Assembly (NCBI GenBank): GCA_903813345.2
Contig: CAIIXF020000007.1
Coordinates: 16,414,714 to 16,474,713, forward strand
Reading direction: 5' to 3'
From: Owenia fusiformis
Taxonomy: Eukaryota; Annelida; Polychaeta; Sabellida; Oweniidae
Length of the DNA: 60,000 nucleotides
The position numbers and the translations under genes are program-made. The notes beneath the pieces were generated by a model. It was not told the DNA's origin. It did no database searches and worked only from the letters and a program-made list of their open reading frames with translations. This document shows, piece after piece, positions 1 to 12,300 of the stretch (the first letter of the stretch is position 1; each line of letters opens with the position of its first letter).

Positions 1-365
1 TGCTTCAGTTCGTCAGTAGAACGGCAAAACTAAGAAACTGGGAGACCATTGTGCAATAATATATGGAAAAGTATATTCATAATGTACATGAATGACGTTT
101 GTATATTTCAGATGTTTTAGTTTTTTGTGCAATAAGCCTGTGCCGTCTTGTAATTTGAAGAATTTCAGCCATGTTAATCTTATTGAAAATAACATGGCAG
201 AGAAACATCCAAATATAAGAGGCCACACACTTTATAAGCCAAACTAGAAGCAATCCAAGATATACAAATGTCATTCATGTACATTGTGAATATACTTTTC
301 CATATATTATTGCACAATGGTCTCCCAATTTCTTATTTTTGCCGTTCTACTGACGAACTGAAGCA
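1..365. repeat. Fold-back repeat with about 106-bp arms
   Basis: Bases 1-106 and 260-365 are inverted copies differing at only about four positions, separated by a 153-bp spacer. The left arm starts at the window edge, so it could extend further out. This is a MITE or fold-back element of unknown superfamily. Small reading frames across it are not convincing. Confidence 0.8.
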
Positions 366-390
366 GTGAAATGGACTCTAGTTCAATGTC

Positions 391-454
391 GTTAAACTCA
401 ATAACGGCGTTATTTATTATTAAGAATTTTCTTGGGGCCGTTATTGAGTTTAAC
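391..454. repeat. Perfect 18-bp inverted repeat (hairpin)
   Basis: gttaaactcaataacggc at 391-408 is matched by its exact reverse complement at 437-454, with a 28-bp loop. Confidence 0.75.
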
Positions 455-1581
455 CTCTTTGATATTCTTTCCATTGATGCAAGTTTTGGATCCACCGAAA
501 CCATTTTTCCGCGATAACATGCAACTGATACTTGACAACAATATAAAAACACATAACATCAAGCGATTCAACACAATATTATTGTATGAAATGGTCATTT
601 ATACGAGTAAAATGAGGTTAAACTTACCAATCTCTAAAATGACATTTCCGCATGTCCGTCATTGTGTCTGTTCGTCCCGGGTTAAAATGTAAACTATTGA
701 AACGAAATTGTTGTCAAATAGATTGATAATTATCACGCGATTACTCGGGATAAAATAACCATTTTTGAGGATAGCAGGTATCTTTGATTGATTTATATAG
801 CGCTTGTATACACACAAAATAGTTATTAATTGCAAACCTACTGTTCGTTGATGCAGTGTCGCAATGACGGTTAATTCCTGATACGATTTGCAATTTCGAT
901 GTTACTGGAGCTGACCTATATTTTCGTAAAATTCCAAACCTGTCTCCAATATTTTCGTAATTATGCATCAATATGGTCTAAGGGGGATACGGGATGGTGT
1001 GTATGTATTTATAAGGTATGTATGCATGCTTGAATCACATTCTTTATGTAATATTACCATTTTTTCAGAGTTTAATTAGTTCCGCTTGTCGGAACCTGCG
1101 GAACGATTAAATTAACGCATCAAGGGCAAAATGGTCATGGAGGTTAGACCTAGCCGGGGCCATAAGACATGTCAGATAAGAAACGAGGCCCAGGCTAGGT
1201 CTAATGTTGTTGGACTAACTCGATACTGTTGTTAGCTTCATCTCCAATCACTAGAGCCACACATTCAATAAAGCATCTGTTGATAAAAACATAAAATAAC
1301 TGAGCGTATTTATAATGGAGTGTTTCTGCTATTTCCATTGTTCAAATGTTACTTCCCGAAGTCAAGTGTCTTTTCTGAGAATTATGACGCCACTCTGGAT
1401 GACATCAAACCAGAGATTACCGAGAAACACCATGACGTTTTCATGTAGAAACAATAACAATGGTTTGTTAAGCTGCGCGATCCTTTACTTTCATTGACTG
1501 TTTGTTGCGATGTGACGTATTTTGAGAGACGAACAACATCGGACACTGCCGGAAATTACCGAAACACTCCATTATCTTTAC

Positions 1582-1769
1582 TAGGGGTACCGCGAGTGCT
1601 CGAGCGCTCGTGCAATGCACCTCCAATACGAGCTGTATCAATACATAAAATGAACTTTCGGTCGACTTACGCTGTATCATTGTATCATATCGTTCGTATC
1701 GTATCGTGAGGTGAGGTCAGTATCGTAGATACGTATCGATATTCAATCTCTCGTATCATGGTACCCCTA
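1582..1769. mobile_element. hAT-type MITE with 8-bp target duplication
   Basis: The element begins taggggtacc and ends ggtaccccta, a perfect 10-bp terminal inverted repeat. Both sides carry the identical 8-bp atctttac (1574-1581 and 1770-1777), the target-site size of hAT transposons. The 188-bp interior is non-coding, with many copies of gtatc/gatac. Confidence 0.85.
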
Positions 1770-1777
1770 ATCTTTAC

Positions 1778-3290
1778 GCTCTGAAAAGTGGGAATAATTC
1801 GTCTTGGGAAAACTCCGATTAGATTAGATTATAACCTTAAACAAAACGATCAATAATAATGCCTAAAATAGTAGAATCAGAGGGAAGATGTTCGATTGTA
1901 TGGAACCACAACTACCCTACAGCTGTATGGCTCATGCAAACTTGTTCTGAGCCTGCTATCATGACTTCCCCAGGGATTATAGATCTAAGCGATCACTCAG
2001 GTAAGGGATAATCAATGGATTTGCCCTGATCTCAAGAATGATCTGAAAGTCCAAATCTTCGGAAATTCGCGGAAGATTCTCATTTCTGAACTGTAAATAA
2101 AATACAGTACCTGTATGCCGATTTTTCACAAACACAATGGACAATCTTGGGGGAGAGGGGGGGGGCAGAAATGTATAGCCTCAATTAGAAAAAATGGGGC
2201 TTTAATTTCTCAGAATTTTGACCGAATTTTAATTTAGGGGCCCAACAATATTTCCTGCACTTAAATGTGCCCCCCCCACTTGTTAGCTTCTTTATTGACT
2301 GACCAGTGACAAGTTCGATGTCACTTATTTTACGGATCACCTAAACTTTCACTACATCGTATACATGTTATAAATTTAAATAGATAATTGCCATCATGGG
2401 CTTCTGTTGAAAGCCCATGCTGTAATATATTTCTATGGCAACAAGTAATGATAACTTGTATGAACTTGCTATGTAGCAATCACTTGAGATGAAACTTGTT
2501 TGGTTGACAGCTTTAACCTCAATGAGAGAAGTAGAGTTATGTTTTATCTGATCAAAAATGGTATCAAGTACAATGCCTCTCAATGATTTTTTGCAGAATA
2601 GAAGGTTATTCTACAAGGCATATAACTCTTGATACATAGCCTAGATTAAATAATAGATGTGTAACTAACCTTGCATTTATAGACATGGACCCAAGTCCAA
2701 AGAATAATTGATATTGTCCCATCTATTGATTATTTGCTCTTTGTCAGCTTTGTATTTGTGGAGAGTTAAACCTGAATGGTGCATATGTACTCAGTACAAT
2801 TGTAAATATAGGTTATACATGTTCAGGGCCCTAAAGACCAGGAAGTACATTGCTACCTTTGACTCTTAATTTGCATAGCTTTTAACTTTAATTGTTTTCT
2901 TCCTATGAATTACTGTTATTCCAAAGAAGGAAGTTTTATTTCAGCAAACAGAGCCATGTTTACTAAAAAATGTTTACTAAATATAAGAACCCTTAAAGAT
3001 ATATTAACCTCTACAATATGAATAAATTATCAACTGTAATATTAAAAGCACATTCTACAAAGCGGGCATTCCAATTTTTCCATATCTTTTGTATTGATAC
3101 GTATTGATACTTTCCCAAAACAGAAACAAAAAAGCAATAAATGAAAACTGAACAATCTTTTAGAGCAGGTCTGTGTTTTTAAACTTCTGTTAACCTTAGT
3201 GTCATTTATTTCACATTCACAGTCAGATAAGTAAATTCTAAGAAAAATTCAAGCCCATTCAAAGTTTAATTGTAATTTTGAATATTTCAG
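1778..3290. other. Non-coding stretch upstream of ACC
   Basis: AT-rich sequence with G- and C-runs near 2150-2275. I see no gene. An untranslated ACC first exon or promoter could lie here, but no clear TATA or start site stands out. Confidence 0.4.
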
Positions 3291-3314
3291 TAAGATCAGA
3301 TAGCAGAAAAAATC

Positions 3315-6300
3315 ATGGATGGTCAGGAGAAATCAGCAGGAACAATGGAGAATGCTGACCAGACAGGAACAAAGCAACCATTACCAGAAACAAAACAACC
3401 ATTGTCAGAAACTAAACAACCGTTGTCTGGAATAAAGCAACCTAAGACAGAATTCTATCTAGACCAAGGAAAAGATAATGTGCTGCCTGAAGCAAGAAAA
3501 GCATCCATATCGTAAGCAATTTTAGTTACATGATTTGTTTACCTTACTCTGTTTGTGTGTTTCAGTTTACAATCTGCTAGACTAGTTAGAACTAATTTTG
3601 TAATTCTGGCCAGCTGACTTAGTGAGAATGTCAAAAGTTGTTAGTTCAGAGGAGTCCAAAGAAAGACCTGAAGGGCCCCCCAAGGTGCTGTTTACGCTCG
3701 AGCCAAGTTCCCCTGATACAGAAGAGACTGATCAATTTTTCCCTGAAGCCCAAGGATCTCAAACTGGTAGCCCCAAAGCCCCTGAATCACAAAATGATGA
3801 CCCTAATATTCAGGCAGAAAAAACTAGTGATTCTTCAATTGCGAAGCCATTGGTTCTTAGGTATCGTATTGACTTGGCTATGGTGACGGTTCAGGGGAAT
3901 GGATGTTAGCCCATGGTTCTATTTTTCCCCATTGTTTAATTTGGAATCGGAATTACTGATTGGCTAATCTACTCCTTATTAAGTTACCCTTGTAGTCTCA
4001 TTTGCAACATCTAGTTTATATTTGTAACATAGTTAATTTCCTTTATTAACATACAAAATAGAATCTATAATACAAGTATATAATAGTGAACTTAAATGGT
4101 TCCTTTGCAGTATTTGAGTTAAAATGTATTTCTTGTTTAAACAATTTATCTTGATTTAATTTTGTTTGATTAAAAGTTTTCGTAACCCCAATTTCCCTCC
4201 TAATTTTTTAGAAACCCTGATTTTTTCTCAAAAAGAAGGACCCTCATTTTCACCCTTATTCTTTTCAAATAACCCATTTTTCCAATTTTTAGAAAAAAAT
4301 ATCCTGATTTTTATTTTTTATTTACATGACAGGTATTGTGGTGTTTTACATGATTTAAGATGTAATTCATGGAAAATTGAGCAAATGAAAGTCTATGAAT
4401 GCTTTCAACTATTAGTACAAATTCGGGATATTTAGAAATATCAAGAATAATTTATACCATAACATCTCAAACCATTCGTGTGTTAATAGTTTAGCATTTA
4501 ACATATGCTTTTACTTGTTTACATGAAAAATTGCAATTCATGAGGTCGATTCTTGATAATCTTTAATGGGTGCTGTCAAGTGCAGTGTACTTATATTGTT
4601 AGTGCATCTTTCTGTCACCATTACACTGAGTGATATTCACACTACCCTACCTCGATCGCGCATGCGCGAATCTTTTGGCTTTCAAACATGTCGCTTTTGA
4701 GTATATCGACTGCTTAGTCAAAAGGTTAATACGTTTGGTGCTCGGAGTGAGTCAATATTGCTATTCGCTACACTTCAGTGGTGCAATAGTGAAGTCCATG
4801 TTCCAAGTTATATGATAGTTGAAGAAATAATGTAAATAATATCGTTTTAAATTTTAAAATATTTGATATTTCATAGTACACGGTACACAGCTGCAAAAGT
4901 TGATCAATACAGGGTACAAGGAATGCAAATTGTTCAACAGTACAGGGAGCGAGAAAGTAAGCTGATTATACAGACATACTATGTCCCGACCTCATGTACA
5001 TTTACGTTGCAAACAGTGAAAGTAATGCTAAAAAGGCCGCCTGTTGATGCTTTGAGGTGTCATCAATTGTTATTTAATCCAAATAAAGTAAACATTATTT
5101 TGTAGATTTAGACACGGGCTTTCAAGTCGTATGCATTTTAGTCATTAAATTAACAAGAACGCTAGATTATACGTGTTACTAGGGTATCAAATTGAAATAA
5201 AATAACGAAATTAAATTAAACACGTTAATGATAAATGACTATCCGCTATCAGTATTAATGACTATTTGCTACTCAGAATAATTAAAATTGCCTGAACTAC
5301 ATATGAAGAATCTTTCTATAGAACCCCTTGAATGGTCTAATTCACTACCGTCCTAAAAACCCGACCATTCAAAATGTTTTGTTCAAATTCACAAAAATAC
5401 AGTTGACTAACATACTAGAAAACGTATCCACCTATAACACGATGACACGCAGTTTAAACAACAGTTAACTGTTTTTTTTGTTACATATCAATGTAACATT
5501 TTCGAAGGGACACTTACATGCTCCCTGTACGTTGATAGGTTTACTGAAATGTATCGTGTATTGCATTTGGTTTTGCTTCACTGCGCCCACTATTATCTAT
5601 CTTTGCCTATAGTGTTTTTTTGCCAACAATATTCTACACACTCCTTGATGAATCAATACTATGTCTGGTAGAACACTAGAAATATATGTAAAATGTATTT
5701 TACGTTCAAAAATATGGAATTAAACCCACGTCCTCCATTTGCAACTAAGTTGTACCCTGTTTCCCTTTTAAACGTGGTCACGTGGTAGGGTAGTGTGATA
5801 TTTTCAACTCTATATGATTGAAACTACAGTAAAACCTGTCTAAATGGAGCACCTTTGGTACTTCTAAAGTGTTCCATTTAAGAGGTGTTCCACTTATAGA
5901 GGTTTATTTAACATTAAGTCACTTGGTCTTGGGACTTTGAAAAGTGTTCCACTAACCTAGGTATTCCACTTCTAGAGGTGTTCCACTTTACAGGTTTCAC
6001 TGTACATGTACTATGATGTTGAAAGTACATGTACTATAATCCCAATTCCTGAAGCTGTATTGTTAAAGATCTCCCCAGCATTTACCTTCTACTTAACTGA
6101 AAATCTATTTGCACTCAATTTAAAGGGGCAACAAGCCCTGTAGAGAGAAAATAGGAAAATTTTAACTTTTTATGAGCTATCAAGGCAACATTTGGCTTAA
6201 CATCTTCTTTGACAGACCTATTTTCTTAAAATGTATGTATAAACTATCAATTTCAGCATTAAGAAGTGTAAATTCAGTTCGAAGCTTCAAAAAGGGGAAA

Positions 6301-9300
6301 TCCGCTTTTATATTTTTAAGATCCACCATGTTTTAAGAGGAATATATGCTGAAATAATGTTTATCTAGTGGTTTTTTTTGTGGATAATAAAAATAGATGT
6401 TAGTCTTGATGAAATATCCAAACTTAAATATATTTTGACACTGGTCCATGATCGTTGAATGGCCCCTCTGCACTAATTGTTGCACCTTTAAGCATTTCTT
6501 ATTAGACGAGATAGACTTCTTATCGACTTGCCATTTTTTAGACTTATTTTGGTGATGCACTTACAGCCACATCTTACAAGATTTTTTTTACATACTTCAC
6601 ATTTATTTCTATAAATCAATCGGTTATGCATATGTACAAATTGCCATTTTTGACAGGACAACATTATCAGCAATTGAATAGTTAGTTCAGTGGATTTTGT
6701 AGATTTACATTTTTGCTGCACAATACAACTTACTAAAATTTGGAATTTAAGTTCATTAAAAATTCAAATGATATTGATATTTGTAGGCATAGGATGTCGG
6801 GGGTGCACCTGAGCCGTATGAACAGTCGAGGCAGTCGTGTGAATGTTTACAATTACAAGGACTTTTCTATTGCCACACCTGAAGAGTTCGTCAAGAGATT
6901 TGGTGGCACCACTGTCATAGATAAGGTGAGGATTGCATTCAAATACATTGTAATCTTGTATCTAATTCCTTATATAGGCTACCTTTGAGATATCTTGAGA
7001 ATAACTTATGGGTATATTAATGCCAATATTTTGAAATAATCAACATAATAATCAACCTTCAGAATTTAACACAATTGATTCCACGGCTAGCAAGGGGAAT
7101 CGTGTCAAGTCACACAATCACCCACACACGTCTTAAACCAGGTAGCTAATCAGGTTCATGATAAACAAATTCAACAACCAATCAGATAACAGGGGGTTTT
7201 CCCCCTTCCCGGTATATTCAAACTTCAGACTGAATTAATTTCCGCAAAAATGATTAGATCAGTCAGTACATTTGCAAAATTAATACTGAAAGCGGGGGAT
7301 TTGGGACTTCTTCTGTGGCAACTAGTAAGGTGAATATTTTGTAAAACTCAATATGCAAAAAGGTCCAGAGGGTCTTGATTGTGCTATCCTATGGTAAAGA
7401 GTCTATTAAACATTGTTACCAGTTATATTGATTTTTCTGATAAAATGCATGTTAAGTTACATTTTGTCATTAAGATCATTAAAAAAATTCCCTTAAAATG
7501 TATAACCATTTGTGTGCACCTGTATTTTGGTACATGTGCTGAGCTGACACAATCATTTGACCATTCTTCACCATTTAGATAATTGTTATGCCCAATACTT
7601 GAGTAGTTTTTGTATTGACTATACATTTATAAGAACTGGTCCCAAGGTTTACCTTAGAAAACCCTACCCTTAAAAAGTGAAGCAAATATTTATTTATTTT
7701 TGTATGTTTCTTTGATATAGGTTTTGATTGCAAACAATGGCATAGCTGCAGTAAAATGTATGCGCTCCATACGTAGATGGGCCTATGAGATGTTCAAGAA
7801 TGAGCGAGCCATTTCCTTTGTTGCTATGGTTACTCCAGAAGATTTAGAGGCCAATGCAGGTACAAAAGAACTGTTTACTGTCATTCATTCTTTGTTTTCA
7901 AGAACTAAATGTTGCTCTATTACATAAAAATTTGAATTACTTTATTTTTATGAAAAGACTTACAAGAGCTCAATTTTATCTTCATCTTCACTTCCTATAG
8001 AGCTAACATTTAAACTCCCATAAGAGGCCATCTGCCATGGAAGTTGCACCTGAGATCATTAAGATCTTGTAAGCATGAAAACTAAGATTATATGTATGTA
8101 ATAGACATGATATAGGGTAGTGACTGTTAAACTGATGATGAGACAGGATAATGAGATAATTGATGTGTTACAGAATATATTCGCAGTGCTGATCAGATGT
8201 TTCTGGTGCCAGGAGGAAGTAACAATAATAACTATGCCAACGTTGAACTGATCTTGGACCTTGCCACTAAAAGAGCCCAAGTACAGGTATACTTGCTATT
8301 CCTACGATTCATTTGAATCTAATCTCATGACTCATGGACATTGACAATGGGCTTACTTTGTGCTATTTGGACTGATTTCCCTTGTCTCTGGTATTTCTCT
8401 TTGGCCTTCCAGTGCTTTACAAGGAAGGGGAATCCGGGCCTATGCTACCTTTGAACCTGATTCACATTATAATGCATGGGGATATTAATGAGTTTTGTGT
8501 AGTTGCTGTTCCATTCTCCAGACTTTTCCAGTTTATGTGTCAGAGAAATATTTTTTTATTTATAACTTTTAATATTTTTTTATTTATAACTTTGTATCAA
8601 ATAATAGCTTGAATGTGTTGCTTGTTGTAGGCAGTATGGGCAGGCTGGGGACATGCCTCAGAGAACCCCAAGCTTCCAGAACTTCTACACAAGAATGGTA
8701 TAGCATTCATAGGGCCTCCTGAGAAGGCCATGTGGGCCCTGGGGGACAAGATTGCCTCATCCATTGTTGCCCAGAGTGCAGGACTGCCATGTCTGCCTTG
8801 GAATGGAGATGGTATGTGTCTTAAATAGACCTTTGGATGTGGGATTGTGGGCCAATAACAAGGAGGACAATTATACTTTATAAATTTGGGCCTTCCTCAA
8901 GAACATACAAATAAAACTGAAACCTAAAAAACTCTTCGATAAGTTGAAAATATTGAATTTCCTAATTCAAAATTTAGTTAAAATTTAGGAATAACATTTG
9001 ACTGTTTTTATACAACATAATATACACATGTAGCATTTGTCCAATTTCAGAGTTAACTGTGGACGTAAGTGAGGAGGACTTGGCAGCAGGTATTCCTGTT
9101 ACTGTCCCTGAAGACATCTACCGCAAGGGCTGCTTGGTAGATGCTGAGGATGGCTTGGCCCATGCGCAGAGAATTGGCTTCCCAGTTATGATTAAGGCCT
9201 CAGAGGGGGGAGGTGGCAAGGGAATTCGTAAGGTGGAAGACCCCAATAACTTCACTAACATGTACCGCCAGGTTCAAACTGAAGTACCTGGATCGCCCAT

Positions 9301-12300
9301 TTTTATTATGAAACTAGCTACAAATGCTCGTCATTTAGAAGTACAGCTACTTGGTGATAAATATGGAAATGCTATTTCCTTATTTGGGCGTGATTGCTCC
9401 ATACAAAGACGTCATCAGAAAATCATTGAAGAAGCTCCTGTATCAGTGGCACCACCTGAGGTTGTCGATCAAATGGAAAAGGTAAATGTAAAATATTCAG
9501 CATTCATGTTTACCAGTTTATGTATTAGCATGTCACATTTGCCTTCTATTATGGCCTCAGTCTCCGAGCCTTTCGTCCAGTGCCATCCGTACCTCCTGTG
9601 CCTTACCTCATGCAGATCTTTAAATTCCCGCGAAATTTACCCTTCTAAATATTTTGACCTGCTTCAAAAAATATATTTCTTTGCGTTTGCTACTGATTTT
9701 ATTCGGTATATTTTATAAAATGTTTATTTCTAATGTAGTAAGAATTCATTCATAAGAAAAATATTAAGTAATTCGTAGCAAACTGTTAAAAATGAATACT
9801 TAGGAATTTGCAAGGTCAGAAATTGTTTATTAACACCGTTGCTATGCAGTTCGTTTTGAAGTGACGTCATCCCCATATTCGTTATTTTAATCGTCTAATA
9901 AACGAATACCACATGTCGATGTGATGTTTTAATCGATAAAATTGAATTTCTTACATATTTTTTTATCTTGTTGTTAGATAACACGTTATGATATTGGTGA
10001 ACTCGCCAGAAATTAACATAATATTATTTGAAGCGTTTTTGGAAAATTTTGACACCGCCATCTTGAAATCGTGTAGTAATGTTGAACCCAGTGATTATCG
10101 ATCTTGACATTTTACAATTTGTTGCTCCGCGGAGATTTTTACCTAAAAACACATCAAATACAACATTTGATTACCAATTTCGATGGTAAAATCATTTGTA
10201 AACGTTATAATCAATTGAATATCAAAGTTTTGGCGTTGTTGATTTCGTAATAAAGAAAGTACTAATTTCTGAAGCTTTCTAAGATCGTGCCCCGGGAATT
10301 TTAGAACTATTTTAACAACGTCAGAGAGGTAGTGAAGGTACGCAACGAACGAAATGAATTTTGAGAATGTTATGGCCTCTCAAAAAAGTGAGATATTTGT
10401 CACTGTTTTGTTTGGTTTTGTTGTGCCTTAATTAATGCCTTGGTCAATCAAAATAATTGTTCAGAAGTGAGATATTAAATAATTCTTCTTAGATTCACCC
10501 CCCATATATGATATTATACAAATGTACATAGTTATTTATTTTCATTGATATTTTCAAAATTGACATTGAATGAACTTCACTTGTTTGCTTACAGAGTGCA
10601 GTTCGTCTGGCTAAGATGGTTGGCTATGTGAGTGCAGGAACTGTGGAGTATCTCTATAACCCTGATGAAGAGACCTACCACTTCTTAGAGTTGAACCCAC
10701 GTCTACAGGTTGAACACCCCTGCACTGAGATGGTAGCAGACGTTAACCTTCCAGCTGCTCAATTACAGGTGTGTTAATTATTCTGTACTCCTTACATAGA
10801 AAAGTTGAACCCACATGTACAGGTTGAGCACCCCTGCACTGAAATTTTAGTCTGAAATTTTTAGATTCCCAATTACAGGCGCGATATTTAATTGTACTCC
10901 TTGTATAGAAAAGTTCAACCCACATCTATGGGTTTAGCACAACTGTACCGACACATTAATCTTTACTGGTTATTCAGTACCCTTATCTAGAAAAATTAAA
11001 ACACTTATTATATTAAGGAAACCTACCATTTATGGGACAAGTGTATTATTGTCACTTTAACTTTCTATTTAGGTTGCCATGGGTATCCCACTGCACAGGA
11101 TCAAGGATATCAGGATGCTCTATGGGGAGGAGGATCCTTGGGGAACAAGCCCCATTGATTTCAACCAAGTAGAGACCCCTGAACCCAGAGGACATGTTAT
11201 AGCTGCAAGAATCACCAGTGAGAATCCAGAAGAGGCATGTTCAATTAATATCATGAATTACTAACCCTTTGTGAGGGTGGTTCAATATAAAATTAATGTT
11301 GTTCCTACTTCTAGGTACAATATGTGTTTTCACTAGACTTGGTACTCATATAAAGATTGTAGGTGCATTTTAAGTCTTGCAAGTGTATTCACGTACTCGT
11401 ATCTACATATATATATTAATATTTGATTGATATGTTTTATAGGGGTTCAAGCCCAGCTCTGGTACAGTGCAGGAGTTGAACTTCCGGAGTAGCAAGAATG
11501 TATGGGGCTATTTCAGTGTATCCGCAGCTGGGGGGCTACATGAGTATGCAGATTCCCAGTTTGGACACTGTTTCTCTTGGGGTGAGAACAGAGAGGATGC
11601 AAGAGAGTAAGTGGCCATGGAGATTACATGGGGTCAATATGCCTTTACTACATGGATATTCTCTTAAAAAAGGTTTTCATCCCTCAGAACTTAGGTTGAG
11701 TGCTATTCTTCCATGCATTGGAATCTAGTATATCAGACTGCCCAAATAACCCAAAAACCAGGATTGACACAATCAGATGATATGCTGTGGTTGAGAAGTG
11801 TGCATATAACTCCATAATGAAAAATCTTAATGATATTTGAAATGTTAATAATATTTGAGATCTTAAGGCGTACAAGAGAAAGAATATTAGTATTTAGATA
11901 TTTCAAAATAGATCTCATTAATTGACAATCTGCACACTGTGGTTGAAAACCATTGCATTATATCAATTTTTTCTAGAAATATGGTTGTGGCATTAAAACA
12001 ACTCTCCATTCGAGGAGATTTTGGGACAACAGTAGAGTATCTGACAAAACTGCTAGAGATGCCAGAATTCCTTGATAACAGCATAGATACAGGCTGGCTT
12101 GACAGACTCATTGCAGGGGATGGCATCAAAATATCATCAGATGTAAGCAATTCATAATGTATTCGCATATTTGCTTTAGACCTGGAATAAAAGGTTGATA
12201 AAAGAAATGCTATACTCTACATACTGAGATAGTTTGATGTACAGATTGTATTTCGAAGACTCAGTTCTTGTGCCTTTACATTACTTTGTCTTGTATTAAG

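Larger units (their letters stand above)
3315..6925 (+). other. ACC exons 1-3: regulatory N-terminus with conserved AMPK-type serine
   Basis: Exons 3315-3511, 3645-3860 and 6787-6925. Exon 1 encodes a low-complexity start with three near-copies of a seven-residue TKQPL-x-E/G unit (about 3369-3431). Exon 2 is rich in Ser, Pro and Glu. Across the exon 2/3 junction the protein reads RHRMSGVHL; Ser142 sits in the same M-S-G-x-H-L context as the AMPK-phosphorylated Ser79 of human ACC1. Exon 3 ends in the conserved lead-in to the biotin carboxylase domain ([12 protein letters not shown]). The exon 2 acceptor at 3643-3644 was chosen because it alone keeps the frame with the exon 1 donor at 3512. Neighbouring AGs at 3621 and 3648 break the phase. 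Confidence 0.85.

Noticed and set aside
3861-3909. Continuation of the exon 2 frame to a stop
   Set aside because: A donor at 3861 joins exon 3 in phase and reconstitutes the AMPK-site region; the continuation is intronic.
4166-4435. 89-codon Phe-rich frame in intron 2
   Set aside because: Low-complexity T-rich DNA with no homology that I can see and no splice context.
9482-9718. Extension of the ACC exon 7 reading frame
   Set aside because: It is read-through past a good GT donor (9482); the protein after that point no longer resembles ACC, which resumes at 10595.
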